This document shows, piece by piece, positions 43,619 to 53,427 of a stretch of DNA of 63,509 nucleotides. Position 1 is the stretch's first letter, and each line of letters opens with the position of its first letter. The stretch is from NCBI GenBank assembly GCA_937958005.1, contig CALGOB010000089.1, positions 1-63,509 on the forward strand. The letters are read 5' to 3'. The DNA is from an uncultured Cyclobacteriaceae bacterium (GTDB lineage: Bacteria > Bacteroidota > Bacteroidia > Cytophagales > Cyclobacteriaceae). A program made the position numbers and the translations under genes. Below the pieces are notes generated by a model. It was not told the DNA's origin. It did not search any database and was given only the letters and a program-made list of their open reading frames with translations.

Positions 43619-44133
43619 TAGTTCTCAAACTGATTAAGTATATCTAATTCAATAATTAATCGATCTACTTCATCTCTATTGATTTCGTAGATTCCTCTTA
43701 AATTATTCTTTTTATCAAATAATAACAAAGTGTTTTTCACTCCTAAATCAGGAGCTAGGCAAGTTAAATCTAAGAGCCTTTTATTTGAAATAACATTGAT
43801 ATTTTGATAATTCCAAGTCAATTGAAAAGGTGAATTAGCAATTATCTTAAAACTTAATTCCGATAGTTCACTATACCTCTGAGCCACTCTTTTTAATTGA
43901 TCTATTTCTTTTTTACAATCTGGACTATCACAATTCTCATTTTTGATCAAAACCACATTGATTTGTTCATTAAGCTCTTCATATAGTTCATTTTCACAAG
44001 ATTGAACCTTGGTTTGCTCTATCAAAACTGGAATTTGGAAAACACTGTTGCTAAATAACTTCAAAAATATAGGTATGATCACAGCCACAAAAACGACTAT
44101 TGAAAATATAAAGATCTTTTTCTTTTGATTCAT
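43618..44133 (-). CDS. SCO1-like thioredoxin-fold protein with an atypical cysteine motif
   Basis: The 171-residue product has one N-terminal membrane anchor and an exported domain. Its place between oxidase subunit IV and DUF420 is where SCO1/SenC copper chaperones lie in Bacteroidota. The expected CxxxC is not present; instead the corresponding strand-loop reads LIKNENCDSPDCKKEID, a C-x4-C. A later TLLLFDKKNNLRGIYEI and DEVDRLIIELDIL match the end of SCO domains, but the copper-binding His region is not obvious. It may be a diverged or redox-only SCO. Confidence 0.62.
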   Translation of the reverse strand: MNQKKKIFIFSIVVFVAVIIPIFLKLFSNSVFQIPVLIEQTKVQSCENELYEELNEQINVVLIKNENCDSPDCKKEIDQLKRVAQRYSELSELSFKIIANSPFQLTWNYQNINVISNKRLLDLTCLAPDLGVKNTLLLFDKKNNLRGIYEINRDEVDRLIIELDILNQFEN

Positions 44134-44199
44134 CTGAATTGAGTTGTCAAATCAACTATAACATTCATTAATTTGTTAGTTTATTCGAAAGAATTAGTC

Positions 44200-44237
44200 A
44201 AAAAAAAATCATGCCCGTTTAGACATGATTTCTTTTT
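44200..44237 (-). terminator. intrinsic terminator after cytochrome oxidase subunit IV
   Basis: On the minus strand, AAATCATG pairs with CATGATTT around a ten-base loop and is followed by a run of eight T. It lies between the subunit IV stop (44253) and the SCO-like gene start (44133). It could end part of the transcripts and lower expression of the assembly genes downstream. On the plus strand the stem is followed only by CTTTTT. Confidence 0.7.
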
Positions 44238-44252
44238 AGAGCTATTTAAAGC

Positions 44253-44591
44253 TTATCCAAATAATGCATTATAAATCGCTTGCCCTTGATAAAGGAATAT
44301 GAACATCATAAAACCAATAAAAACTATTGGCAATAGGATTGACCAAATTAATGATTTCTTTTCGTGAGAAAGGTGCATAAATTCTCCAACTATATAAAAC
44401 GCTTTAACCAAGGTCAAACCAATATAAGTATAAACTTTCACTGGTTTAGGCAAAATACTTTCAGGTATTGCCAAAGCAATTATAAATTCAACTGCTGTTA
44501 CAGCTAAAAGGATTAGCATTACTTTCCAGATTCCCCAGATCTTTGCTTTATCAGCAGGCTGTGGAGTTATATTTGTTGTCTGTTGTTCCAT
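44253..44591 (-). CDS. cytochrome c oxidase subunit IV (prokaryotic type)
   Basis: The 112-residue protein has three membrane helices. The conserved KAFYIVGEFMHLSHE segment of prokaryotic COX4 is present. It is a structural subunit of the oxidase and lies 22 bases after the COX3 gene in transcription order. No catalytic residues are expected. Confidence 0.85.
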   Translation of the reverse strand: MEQQTTNITPQPADKAKIWGIWKVMLILLAVTAVEFIIALAIPESILPKPVKVYTYIGLTLVKAFYIVGEFMHLSHEKKSLIWSILLPIVFIGFMMFIFLYQGQAIYNALFG

Positions 44592-44613
44592 TTCAAAAAA
44601 TTATTCTAAAAGA

Positions 44614-45360
44614 TCAAACTAAATAAAAGAAGGTAAATACAAATACCCATACCAAATCAACAAAGTGCCAGTATAGACCAACTTTTTCTACCATTTCGTA
44701 AGTACCTCGTCTTTCTAAAATACCAACGGTTGTCTGGTAAAAGATGATAAAATTTAACACTACCCCACTAAATACGTGGAATCCATGAAAACCAGTTATA
44801 AAGAAAAATAATGCAGCAAAATTGGGTGGGCCATATTGATTTTGAGAGAGGTTTGCTCCCTGAAAGATATTCAAATCATCTACATGAATCCCTTCTATGA
44901 AGTGAGACCATTCCCAAGCCTGACATCCTAGGAAAGTAAATCCTCCTAAAATAGTCCACAGCATCCATTTTTCAACTGCCTTTCTGTCCATTCTATGACC
45001 AGCTTCCACAGCTAATACCATTGTCACACTACTTAAAATGAGAACGAAAGTCATAATACCCACAAATACTAAAGGAGCATGATCTACACCCAATGCATGA
45101 CTACCAGGAAACGCATTGAAAACAAAATCGGGTAAAGGCCATCTATCTGGCGAAAAAGCAAAATCTGCTACATCACCTTCAAATGCCGGTGATTTGAATC
45201 TGATTAACCCGTAAGTAATCAATAAAGCTGAAAAAGTAAATGCATCAGACAATAAAAAGAACCACATCATCAGCTTACCATAGCTGGATTTCATTGGTTC
45301 GGTTCCACCTCCCCAAATGTTTTCGTCCTTATCGTCTACAACTACTGCTGTACTAGCCAT
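44614..45360 (-). CDS. ctaE: cytochrome c oxidase subunit III
   Basis: The 248-residue heme-copper oxidase subunit has seven hydrophobic segments. Typical features are KLMMWFFLLSDAFTFSALL, FLGCQAWEWSHFI, FFFITGFHGFHVFSGV and the closing VGLYWHFVDLVWVFVFTFFYL. It is the second of two COX3-type genes in the operon, 20 bases after the first. Both may be present in the complex. Confidence 0.92.
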   Translation of the reverse strand: MASTAVVVDDKDENIWGGGTEPMKSSYGKLMMWFFLLSDAFTFSALLITYGLIRFKSPAFEGDVADFAFSPDRWPLPDFVFNAFPGSHALGVDHAPLVFVGIMTFVLILSSVTMVLAVEAGHRMDRKAVEKWMLWTILGGFTFLGCQAWEWSHFIEGIHVDDLNIFQGANLSQNQYGPPNFAALFFFITGFHGFHVFSGVVLNFIIFYQTTVGILERRGTYEMVEKVGLYWHFVDLVWVFVFTFFYLV

Positions 45361-45380
45361 AAAAGTATAATTGTTAAATA

Positions 45381-45971
45381 TTAATTATTAAGTTCCAAAA
45401 ATAAGAATAAATACAACCAAAGTCCACCTAAAAAATGCCAATATGTTGTACACATCTCCATTTTCACCATACTTCTTGAATGTACCTTGTACTGAAATGA
45501 TGCTACTAGCATAATTAACAGGAAGGTAACCCCAGTAAGTAAGTGAAAAATATGTAATCCTGTTAGTACGTAAATAAAAGATTCAGCTGCGTGACCTCCT
45601 CTAAAATTAACATCTTGTACATTAGTCAAAATATCCCAAGCTGTATATTGTGCCCAGATAAATCCTGCTGCCAATATAGTGGTTAAAACTAACGCAACCC
45701 TATTTTCTTTAATATTATTTCTTTTTGCTGCAATATATGCCCAATGCATGGTAACACTACTGAGCACAATAACGACAGATGAATAAACAAACATCCGCGG
45801 AAACTCTATAGTAGGCCAATTGACATCTGACTGCTGAACAATGTAAGCACTGGATAAAGAAATAAAAAGCATCACTATAGACACAATGATTAACCACATC
45901 GCAAATTTCTTTGGGTTCATTGCTCTTACTTGACCAGTAATTGGTTCATTCATTTGAACATCTTTTATCAT
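45381..45971 (-). CDS. cytochrome c oxidase subunit III paralogue
   Basis: The 196-residue COX3-type protein has five hydrophobic segments. The family segments FAMWLIIVSIVMLFISL, LTGLHIFHLLTGV and TTYWHFLGGLWLYLFLFL are present. It is shorter than the following ctaE product and lacks the first two helices, as is usual for the first of the paired COX3 genes in Bacteroidota. It lies five bases after ctaB. Confidence 0.9.
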   Translation of the reverse strand: MIKDVQMNEPITGQVRAMNPKKFAMWLIIVSIVMLFISLSSAYIVQQSDVNWPTIEFPRMFVYSSVVIVLSSVTMHWAYIAAKRNNIKENRVALVLTTILAAGFIWAQYTAWDILTNVQDVNFRGGHAAESFIYVLTGLHIFHLLTGVTFLLIMLVASFQYKVHSRSMVKMEMCTTYWHFLGGLWLYLFLFLELNN

Positions 45972-45976
45972 CTTAG

Positions 45977-46867
45977 TTAGATTTTATCTAATAAAAAAGC
46001 GATTTGAACTATAGGTAAGTATAAGAAAGAACCGAACATGATTCTCAATGCTGATTTTCTAGAATTATCTTTCATCAGTACAAAAGTTTGTGCCAGAAAT
46101 AAAACTCCGCAAATAGTAACTATCACTGCTGAATTAATACCTGTAAGACCTAGATAAGCAGGAAACAAACCCATAGGTAATAAAAACAAAGTGTAAGTCA
46201 TTATGTTTATGGCAGTATTCAAATCTTTCTTCCCGCCACCCGGTAAAAGTTTAAAACCTGCTTTCTTGTAATCTTCATCAGAAACCCATGCAATTGCCCA
46301 AAAATGAGGAAATTGCCAAATGAATTGAATTCCAAAGATAATCAATGCTTCAAAGGATATACTACCAGTCACTGCAATCCATCCAATTAAAGGGGGCAGT
46401 GCACCAGGGATAGCTCCTATAAACACAGCAATAGGCCCTACTCTTTTCAAAGGAGTATATACATAACTATACAGAATCATTGAAAGAAATGAAAACACTA
46501 CTGTTAATGGGTTCGTAAAAACATACAGTAAACCTAATCCAACAAATAAGCAAAGAAATGCAAAAATATTGGCCTCCAGTGGTGTAATTCGCTGAGTGGG
46601 TAAGGGTCTACCCAATGTCCTTTTCATCAATTTATCGTAACTGATTTCCTTCACCTGATTAATGGTCACAGAAGCACCCGATACTAAAAAGCCACCTAAA
46701 CATAAAGCAGCAAAATTATACCAGTTTATAGATGTAGCACCACCAAGCATATAACCAAATGCAGAAGAAAAAGTAACTAAGAACGATAACCTTGGTTTTA
46801 GTAGCTCATAAAAAGCTTTCATTTTATGTAACGGAGATAACCCCGATGTAAGACTACTATCAATCAT
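45977..46867 (-). CDS. ctaB: protoheme IX farnesyltransferase (heme O synthase)
   Basis: The 296-residue polytopic enzyme adds a farnesyl group to heme B. The UbiA-family Asp-rich motifs are visible: NQVKEISYDKLMKRTLGRPLP near residue 75 and SDEDYKKAGFKLLP near 205, along with YTPLKRVGP and IGAIPGALPPLIGW. It overlaps the stop of the heme A synthase gene, with which it forms heme A for the oxidase encoded around it. Confidence 0.95.
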   Translation of the reverse strand: MIDSSLTSGLSPLHKMKAFYELLKPRLSFLVTFSSAFGYMLGGATSINWYNFAALCLGGFLVSGASVTINQVKEISYDKLMKRTLGRPLPTQRITPLEANIFAFLCLFVGLGLLYVFTNPLTVVFSFLSMILYSYVYTPLKRVGPIAVFIGAIPGALPPLIGWIAVTGSISFEALIIFGIQFIWQFPHFWAIAWVSDEDYKKAGFKLLPGGGKKDLNTAINIMTYTLFLLPMGLFPAYLGLTGINSAVIVTICGVLFLAQTFVLMKDNSRKSALRIMFGSFLYLPIVQIAFLLDKI

Positions 46868-47931
46868 ATCAATTTATGATTAAGTTTTTTTAAATAATTC
46901 AAATTAAGGTATGCATAAAATTGAAGCCCAAAAATAAGGGTAGCAACTACTAAATGCAAAGGTTGGAACAAAGCTGGCACACCAAAATATGCCATAATTA
47001 CTCCAGTAAATATCTCTAAGGCTATTAAACCAACTAAACCATAAAATAAATTAGTTAATAACCTATTTCTAAGGCCTAGCTTATAGAGTCTAAAAGCCAT
47101 AAAAGATTGTAATGCAAAAATAAGCAATGAATAAGATCTATGTATATAAAAGTTAATACTTAAATTTTCAATCCATTGATTTCTATTGCTAATTTTATCC
47201 GCTATGTGGTCAATTGCCTCCCTTACTTGGGTACCAATGAAAATTTGTAATACAAAAATCAACATGGCCAGTAAAATCAAATTTGAAAGCATGGTCAATC
47301 CTGTTGTATCAATTTTCACCTCTTGACTTAAGGAATAACTTTTGAAAGCCATAAAAAGCAAAATACATACTTGTAAAAGAGCTAACCCCATATGGACACT
47401 GATGGTCCCAGGTAATAGATTAGTAGAAACCACAATAGAACCAAACCAACCTTGAAAACCAACTAATATAACAGAAAACAATGACCAATAAAAGAGTGAA
47501 GGATGTTCCTTATATCTAAAAATTGATGCAATGAAAACAGCAATTATAAAAAGCCCAATAAAAACCCCTATCAATCGATTAATATATTCAATCCAAGTTT
47601 TAGTAGCATTAAATGGTTCCTCTACTAAAATGGAAGGGTCATTTGTGATTTTATTTGCCAAACTTGAGAAACCTAAACTATTGATCATGTTAGCAATTCT
47701 TTGATTTTTCTTTAAGCGTAAACTTAAATAGTAATCTTGGTATCCATTTGGCAATTGGGATTCATTTGTTGGGGGAACAAGTGAACCAAAACACTTTGGC
47801 CAATCAGGACATCCCATACCAGAACCCGTACTACGAACAATGCCGCCTACCAGTATTAAAAAGTAGACGGCAATGATCGTATATATATTAAGTTTTCTAA
47901 AAAGCTTATTAGTGACTTTCATGGGCTCCAT
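46864..47931 (-). CDS. ctaA: heme A synthase (COX15/CtaA family)
   Basis: The 355-residue membrane protein oxidises the heme O methyl group. The family landmarks are GGIVRSTGSGMGCPDWPKCFG with paired cysteines, EYINRLIGVFIGLF, VSTNLLPGTISVHMGLALLQ and the later IHRSYSLLIFALQ and QPLHLVVATLIFG with conserved histidines. It overlaps the ctaD gene by 23 bases and ctaB by four, so translation is tightly coupled. Confidence 0.94.
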   Translation of the reverse strand: MEPMKVTNKLFRKLNIYTIIAVYFLILVGGIVRSTGSGMGCPDWPKCFGSLVPPTNESQLPNGYQDYYLSLRLKKNQRIANMINSLGFSSLANKITNDPSILVEEPFNATKTWIEYINRLIGVFIGLFIIAVFIASIFRYKEHPSLFYWSLFSVILVGFQGWFGSIVVSTNLLPGTISVHMGLALLQVCILLFMAFKSYSLSQEVKIDTTGLTMLSNLILLAMLIFVLQIFIGTQVREAIDHIADKISNRNQWIENLSINFYIHRSYSLLIFALQSFMAFRLYKLGLRNRLLTNLFYGLVGLIALEIFTGVIMAYFGVPALFQPLHLVVATLIFGLQFYAYLNLNYLKKLNHKLI

Positions 47932-49783
47932 TGTCCTCTGAAATAACTTCAGATTTAGCTAATTCTTCTTCATGAGGAAAATTAGATTCAGGAGTTTGAG
48001 AAAGTGGAATATGCTGTGGTATAAAATCAGAATCTGAACCTGGCTTACTATAGTCATAAGCCCACCTATAAACTGTAGGTATAGGGCCTGGCCAATTACC
48101 GTGACCCGGATTCCTAGGTGTAGTCCATTCTAATGTATTAGAATTCCAAGGATTTTCTGGCGCCTTCCTTCCTCTAAAAATACTATTAAAGAAGTTAAAG
48201 AGGAATAAGAATTGAGCTGCAAAAGTAACAATGGCTGCAATACTTACAAAAGTATTCAAATCACCAAAAGTACTAAAAGCATCAAAATTAGTAAATGCAT
48301 AATATCTTCTTGGGAATCCAGCAATCCCTATGTAATGTAATGGAAAGAAAACTAGATATACTCCCACAAAAGTTAACCAGAAGTGAATATAACCCATGGT
48401 CTTATCCATCATCCTTCCAAACATTTTAGGAAACCAGTGATAAACACCAGCCATCAAACCAAAGAAAGAGGCACTACCCATTACTAAATGAAAGTGTGCG
48501 ACTACAAAGTATGTATCATGCAGATTGATATCTAAAGCAGAATTCCCTAAGAATATACCGGTTAAACCACCTGATATAAAGAAAGAAACTAAACCAATAG
48601 AAAACAACATAGCCGGAGTAAATACGATATTTCCCCGCCATAAAGTAGTGATATAGTTAAATGCTTTTACCGCAGATGGAACTGCAATAATCAATGTCAA
48701 GAACATAAAAATGGATCCTAAGAAAGGATTTAATCCAGACACAAACATGTGGTGTGCCCATACAATAAAAGACAAGAATGCAATTGCAAGCATAGAACCA
48801 ATCATTGCTCTATAACCAAAAATTGGCTTTCTTGAATTCGTTGCAATAATTTCAGACGTAATACCTAATGCTGGTAAGATTACAATATATACTTCAGGAT
48901 GTCCCAAGAACCAGAATAAATGCTGATACAAGATCGGACTACCACCTATGTTAGGTAAAGCTTCTCCCCCAATAAATATTTCAGAAAGGTAAAAACTAGT
49001 TCCAAAGGATCTATCAAAAACAAGTAGTAGAGCTGCTGCTACTAATACAGGGAAAGATAACAAACCAATTACTGCTGTTATAAAGAATGCCCAAACAGTA
49101 AGCGGTAACCTACTAAAAGACATTCCCTTTGTTCTCATGTTAATCACTGTAGCGATATAGTTTATACCTCCCAATAAAGTAGAAGCAATAAAGAATACCA
49201 TAGAAACCAACCAAAGAGTCATTCCCCCACCTGATCCTTGAATAGCATCAGATAAAATACTTAACGGTGGGTAAACAGTCCATCCGCCAGCAGCAGGTCC
49301 AGTCTCTAGGAAAAGAGAAATAAACATGATGGCACTAGATAAGAAAAACATCCAATAAGATAGCATGTTCATAAAACCAGAAGCCATATCTCTTGCGCCT
49401 ATTTGTAAGGGTATCAAGAAATTACTGAAAGTACCACTCAAACCAGCAGTTAATACAAAAAATACCATAATAGTACCATGCATAGTAACCAAGGCTAAAT
49501 AGAATTCAGGATCTATGGACCCTTCAGCATCAATCCACTCTCCTAAAATAGGTTTTAACCAACTTAGATCTGCTCCAGGAAAACCTAATTGAAGTCTAAA
49601 GATAATGGATAGTCCTCCACCGATTACTGCCCACATAATCCCCGTAATAAGGAATTGTTTGGCAATCATCTTATGATCAGTAGAAAAGATATATTTTGAT
49701 ATAAAACTTTGTTCATGATGATCATCATGGTGATCATCGTGATGTGCTAAATTCTCTTCTAATTGAATATCAGTAATAGACAT
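47909..49783 (-). CDS. ctaD: cytochrome c oxidase subunit I
   Basis: The 624-residue catalytic subunit has 12 hydrophobic segments. The heme a and a3/CuB ligands are in TMHGTIMVFFV, HLFWFLGHPEVYIVILP, WAHHMFVSGL and HDTYFVVAHFHLVMG. The His-Tyr cross-link region GHPEVY is intact. The N-terminus is unusually rich in His and Asp (HHDDHHDDHHEQ), which is common in Bacteroidota oxidases and could bind metal. It lies 11 bases after ctaC. Confidence 0.97.
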   Translation of the reverse strand: MSITDIQLEENLAHHDDHHDDHHEQSFISKYIFSTDHKMIAKQFLITGIMWAVIGGGLSIIFRLQLGFPGADLSWLKPILGEWIDAEGSIDPEFYLALVTMHGTIMVFFVLTAGLSGTFSNFLIPLQIGARDMASGFMNMLSYWMFFLSSAIMFISLFLETGPAAGGWTVYPPLSILSDAIQGSGGGMTLWLVSMVFFIASTLLGGINYIATVINMRTKGMSFSRLPLTVWAFFITAVIGLLSFPVLVAAALLLVFDRSFGTSFYLSEIFIGGEALPNIGGSPILYQHLFWFLGHPEVYIVILPALGITSEIIATNSRKPIFGYRAMIGSMLAIAFLSFIVWAHHMFVSGLNPFLGSIFMFLTLIIAVPSAVKAFNYITTLWRGNIVFTPAMLFSIGLVSFFISGGLTGIFLGNSALDINLHDTYFVVAHFHLVMGSASFFGLMAGVYHWFPKMFGRMMDKTMGYIHFWLTFVGVYLVFFPLHYIGIAGFPRRYYAFTNFDAFSTFGDLNTFVSIAAIVTFAAQFLFLFNFFNSIFRGRKAPENPWNSNTLEWTTPRNPGHGNWPGPIPTVYRWAYDYSKPGSDSDFIPQHIPLSQTPESNFPHEEELAKSEVISEDNGAHESH

Positions 49784-49794
49784 ATTCTTATTTT

Positions 49795-50874
49795 TTAAAA
49801 TGAGGAATTTGTGTTTCCAACACTTTGATTAATTTCATTGTTTTCTAATTCGGAAGAAATAATGGCTACTTCTTTCAAATCATCAGGTACTTGTGATAAA
49901 TATTCTGGATTAAGCTTTAAAAAAGCATCCTGATCTTTAAACCAAGTTTTAAAATCTTCTTCTTCCTCTACTATGATGATCGCCTTCATACCAAAATGAG
50001 ACCTACCACATATTTTATTACATACCAACTCATATTTGAATTCTGGGTTCCCAGTTTCAGTACGCATATCATCTGTGGACTTAGTTGGTTCAAACCAAAA
50101 CTTAGTAGGCAAACCAGGTACTGCATTCATCTGTGCTCTAAAGTGAGGCATATAAACACTATGTATCACATCCCTTGCCCTAATTTTAAGCAAAACAGGT
50201 TTCCCTTTTGGTAAGTACAATTGATTAGATACAAAGTCATCATGAGAAGCCCTATCTTTTAGGTCTATTCCTAATTGGTTTGTATCATCTATTTTCTTGT
50301 AATCATAGTCGCCTAATTTACCATCTCTTCCTGGATATCTAAATGACCAGCCATATTGGTAACCAAAAACCTCAATTTCATAGGCATCTTCTGGAGCAGG
50401 CCCTGTAATATCTTGCCAAATCTTCCAGCCACTAATAACCAAGATAGCTAATACAACTGCAGGTATAGCAGTCCATATGATCTCCAATTTATTATTATGA
50501 GGGTAAAAAGAAGCCTTTCTATTTTCATCGTATTGATACTTATATGAAAATCCAAATAGCAAAATTTGAGTAAATATGAAAACAAATGAAGTTACTGCCA
50601 TGGTGATCCAAAACCAGAAATCGGTTTTCACACCATGCTTTGAAGCAATAGGCTGAATAAATGAATCCTCTAAACCTCCAAAGGAATAATAGAAAAAACC
50701 GAATATACCCAACACTAAAAACAATACCATAAGCATTGCTTGGGTCTTGTTATTACTTGGTACTTTGCTAGTACTATCCCCCTTCGCTATACCAATTAAC
50801 GTAGTAACCCTAAAGATTGTATAAACAATCGCTATGATCAGTACTACCGCTACAACTATGATTAATTCAAACAT
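49795..50874 (-). CDS. ctaC: cytochrome c oxidase subunit II
   Basis: The 359-residue product has an extra N-terminal helix, two further membrane helices and a cupredoxin domain with the CuA site: HSVYMPHFRAQMNAVPG supplies the first His and CNKICGRSHFGM the two Cys, His and Met. The Glu of the usual CxExCG is Lys here. There is no fused cytochrome c domain, so electrons must come from ActE or ActA of the adjoining complex III. Confidence 0.95.
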   Translation of the reverse strand: MFELIIVVAVVLIIAIVYTIFRVTTLIGIAKGDSTSKVPSNNKTQAMLMVLFLVLGIFGFFYYSFGGLEDSFIQPIASKHGVKTDFWFWITMAVTSFVFIFTQILLFGFSYKYQYDENRKASFYPHNNKLEIIWTAIPAVVLAILVISGWKIWQDITGPAPEDAYEIEVFGYQYGWSFRYPGRDGKLGDYDYKKIDDTNQLGIDLKDRASHDDFVSNQLYLPKGKPVLLKIRARDVIHSVYMPHFRAQMNAVPGLPTKFWFEPTKSTDDMRTETGNPEFKYELVCNKICGRSHFGMKAIIIVEEEEDFKTWFKDQDAFLKLNPEYLSQVPDDLKEVAIISSELENNEINQSVGNTNSSF

Positions 50875-50896
50875 AAGCTATTCTGCAAATTACCTA

Positions 50897-52249
50897 TTAA
50901 ATGTGATGATTTAAACTCTCCTGAAGCATTGGATGGTTATTAGCAACCAATGGCTTCTTCGCTAAATTACTTAATACAACAAATAAGAATGAGCCTGCAT
51001 AAATAGCTAACAATCCTATTTCAAGTAAACCAAACCCACCGTCATTTTGCAATGTTCCTGGAGTGATCATTAAGTAGAAGTCAACCCAATGTCCTAATAA
51101 GATAATTGGACAAACTACTTTTAAAATTCTTGAGTGTCTCTTTGAATCCCTAGTCATTAACAGCAGGAATGGTAAAAAGAAATTCAATATTAAATTTATG
51201 AAAAACACGGGCGCATAATGATCGCTTTTCCATCTATCCACAAAGTATATAGTTTCTTCTGGAATGTGTGCATAATAAATCAATAGAAACTGGGAAAACC
51301 AGATATAAGTCCAAAACACACTGAAAGCAAAAACGAATTTGCCTAAATCATGAATATGATTTTGATTAACTACTGATAAATATCCTTTATCTTTTAACAA
51401 AACTACAATGAAAGTAATCAATGCTAAACCTGATACCCACCAACTTGCAAATACATACCAACCAAACATGGTACTAAACCAATGTACATCTATAGACATT
51501 ACCCAATCCCAAGCTGACATAGAACTTGATACAGCAAAGAATACTAGGAATCCAGCTGACCACTTTCTTATTTGTTTCCACTTTTCTACACCTCCTGTGA
51601 TATCTTCTTCATAAGCTATTTTAGCTACTTTCTTAAAAAAGAAATACCATCCACCAAAGAATACGATAAAACGTGCTATATAAAATACTTTATTGAGGTA
51701 CCAGGACTTTCCTGCTACAATAGGATCAAAATTAGCACTCAATGGATCGAATAGACTTGCATCCATCCAATGAAAAAGGCTATGTGATAACCAAGCTACC
51801 ACAAAGACTACAGCCATTAAAACAGCAGCTATTGGTAACCAGTTTCCAAATGCCAAAGGAATCCTAACAACTCCAGCAGACCATCCTGCCTGAGTGGCAT
51901 ATTGTAAAGTAAAAAAGAATACACCTATTAAGGCTAGGCCTACAAAATAAATATTATTAATCCATAGGTTAGTAATGAGCCTTTTCACCCACACTGCAGG
52001 GCCATGATGCCCACCAGCTTCAGCATGACCTTCTGTATCTCCGCTTGCTGTTAATACAACGCTGGAGTCAGAATCTCCACTAACATTATGTTGTTCAATT
52101 GCATGACCATCTCCATGACCCGCTTCTTCATGATGTCCACCAGAACCGACCATCAATAGGCCGATAATGGTAAAAACAATACCAACTGCTATGGTAATAA
52201 AAAGCGTTTTCTTTGCTCCGGAAGTAAATTCGTACTTTTCTTCAATCAT
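50897..52249 (-). CDS. actF: alternative complex III subunit ActF
   Basis: The 450-residue polytopic protein is the second large quinone-side membrane subunit of quinol:cytochrome c oxidoreductase. It carries about ten hydrophobic segments and the family stretch SAWDWVMSIDVHWFSTMFGWYVFASWW, plus WIPEETIYFVDRW-like C-terminal parts. The loop after the first helix is rich in His and Gly (GGHHEEAGHGDGHA). It lies between actE and ctaC, with 22 and 14 base gaps. Confidence 0.93.
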   Translation of the reverse strand: MIEEKYEFTSGAKKTLFITIAVGIVFTIIGLLMVGSGGHHEEAGHGDGHAIEQHNVSGDSDSSVVLTASGDTEGHAEAGGHHGPAVWVKRLITNLWINNIYFVGLALIGVFFFTLQYATQAGWSAGVVRIPLAFGNWLPIAAVLMAVVFVVAWLSHSLFHWMDASLFDPLSANFDPIVAGKSWYLNKVFYIARFIVFFGGWYFFFKKVAKIAYEEDITGGVEKWKQIRKWSAGFLVFFAVSSSMSAWDWVMSIDVHWFSTMFGWYVFASWWVSGLALITFIVVLLKDKGYLSVVNQNHIHDLGKFVFAFSVFWTYIWFSQFLLIYYAHIPEETIYFVDRWKSDHYAPVFFINLILNFFLPFLLLMTRDSKRHSRILKVVCPIILLGHWVDFYLMITPGTLQNDGGFGLLEIGLLAIYAGSFLFVVLSNLAKKPLVANNHPMLQESLNHHI

Positions 52250-52263
52250 TTCCCTAGAATCAA

Positions 52264-52884
52264 TTATTGTTTTTGCAACGTTTGAACATATTTAACAATC
52301 TTCCAACGATCTTCTACACTTACTTGCGATGCATGAGATCCCATTCTTCCTTTTCCATGTGTGATTACATGAAAAATATGTCCTTCTGGTTTATTCTTAA
52401 TTGCGTCAGAAGTATAGGAAGGAACTCCTTTAAATACTTTACCAACTAATCCATCACCTTTTCCTTTACCACCATGGCAATGCTCACAATACCTGTCATA
52501 CAATGCCTTGCCTTTTGCTAAGACTTCATCTGAAGCTTTTAAAGGATTTACAACCTTAGCAGCCATTTCTAAAGAATCCTTTGGAATTCTATAAGGAGCA
52601 TACTTAGCACGTTTAACAGTTCCAGCTACAGGCTCACGCATAGTCATTCCTTTTCTATTGTAAGGATTCGAATTGTAAAATTCTCCATGTTCATCTTCAG
52701 GGTTAGAATCTAACCACTCACCTTGAGACTTATCAGTTATTTGACTAAGTGGCTCATATGGAGTTGAATGATACATCTGAGGTGCATACTCTACACCTGT
52801 ATAATCATCTTTGGCAGCACATCCTGTTAAAAAGGCAACAGTTGCTACTAGAAATAATGATTTGATTGTTTGGTTATGGTTCAT
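52264..52884 (-). CDS. actE: alternative complex III monoheme cytochrome c ActE
   Basis: The 206-residue lipoprotein starts at the ATG at 52884; a GTG five codons earlier overlaps actD. The lipobox is FLTGC near residue 22. The single heme motif is CEHCHGGKGKGDG and a Met ligand is likely in GRMGSHAS. It carries electrons from ActA towards the oxidase. The conserved MYHSTPYEPL segment just after the lipid anchor is typical of ActE. Confidence 0.93.
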   Translation of the reverse strand: MNHNQTIKSLFLVATVAFLTGCAAKDDYTGVEYAPQMYHSTPYEPLSQITDKSQGEWLDSNPEDEHGEFYNSNPYNRKGMTMREPVAGTVKRAKYAPYRIPKDSLEMAAKVVNPLKASDEVLAKGKALYDRYCEHCHGGKGKGDGLVGKVFKGVPSYTSDAIKNKPEGHIFHVITHGKGRMGSHASQVSVEDRWKIVKYVQTLQKQ

Positions 52885-52898
52885 CTTCAATAAATCCA

Positions 52899-53426
52899 CT
52901 ATTCAAAATCTTTATTATTCACTTCAGAAGCACCTGACTCACTAAATAAGCCTTTAATCTGCTCTTCTGAAAGATCATTTTTTGCTAAATCTACCGCTAC
53001 TACATGTTTATCATCAGTAATTCTCAAATCGAAAATTCTTGGCTTTGCCCAAGGCTTCAAATTACTAATAATCATGAAAGTACCCACCATGCCAAATGAA
53101 GCTAACAGGACTGTTAATTCAAATGTTACTGGTATAAAATCTGGTATGGCAATGTGATCTTTACCACCAATAATCATTGGCCAGTCAATACCAAGCATCC
53201 CTATTTGCATGGTTAATGCTAGAGACGTACCTAACAAACCAAAGAGAAAAGCTACCACTGAAAGACGAGATCTCTTATAGCCTAATACATCATCTATACC
53301 GTGAACAGGAAATGGGGAATATACTTCGTGGATTTTTAATCCTGCTCCCCTAACTTTTGAGATGGCTTTTAAAAGCACATCTTCGTCATCGTAAATACCG
53401 AGTACAAAATTCTTATCGCCTTCCAT
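52899..53426 (-). CDS. actD: alternative complex III subunit ActD (DUF3341)
   Basis: The 175-residue protein starts at the ATG at 53426, which clears the actC stop at 53428; a TTG four codons earlier is possible. It has the DUF3341 opening (LGIYDDEDVLLKAI, IHEVYSPFPVHGID) and two membrane helices in the middle. It has no cofactor and is a structural subunit of the complex. Confidence 0.93.
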   Translation of the reverse strand: MEGDKNFVLGIYDDEDVLLKAISKVRGAGLKIHEVYSPFPVHGIDDVLGYKRSRLSVVAFLFGLLGTSLALTMQIGMLGIDWPMIIGGKDHIAIPDFIPVTFELTVLLASFGMVGTFMIISNLKPWAKPRIFDLRITDDKHVVAVDLAKNDLSEEQIKGLFSESGASEVNNKDFE

Positions 53427-53427
53427 A

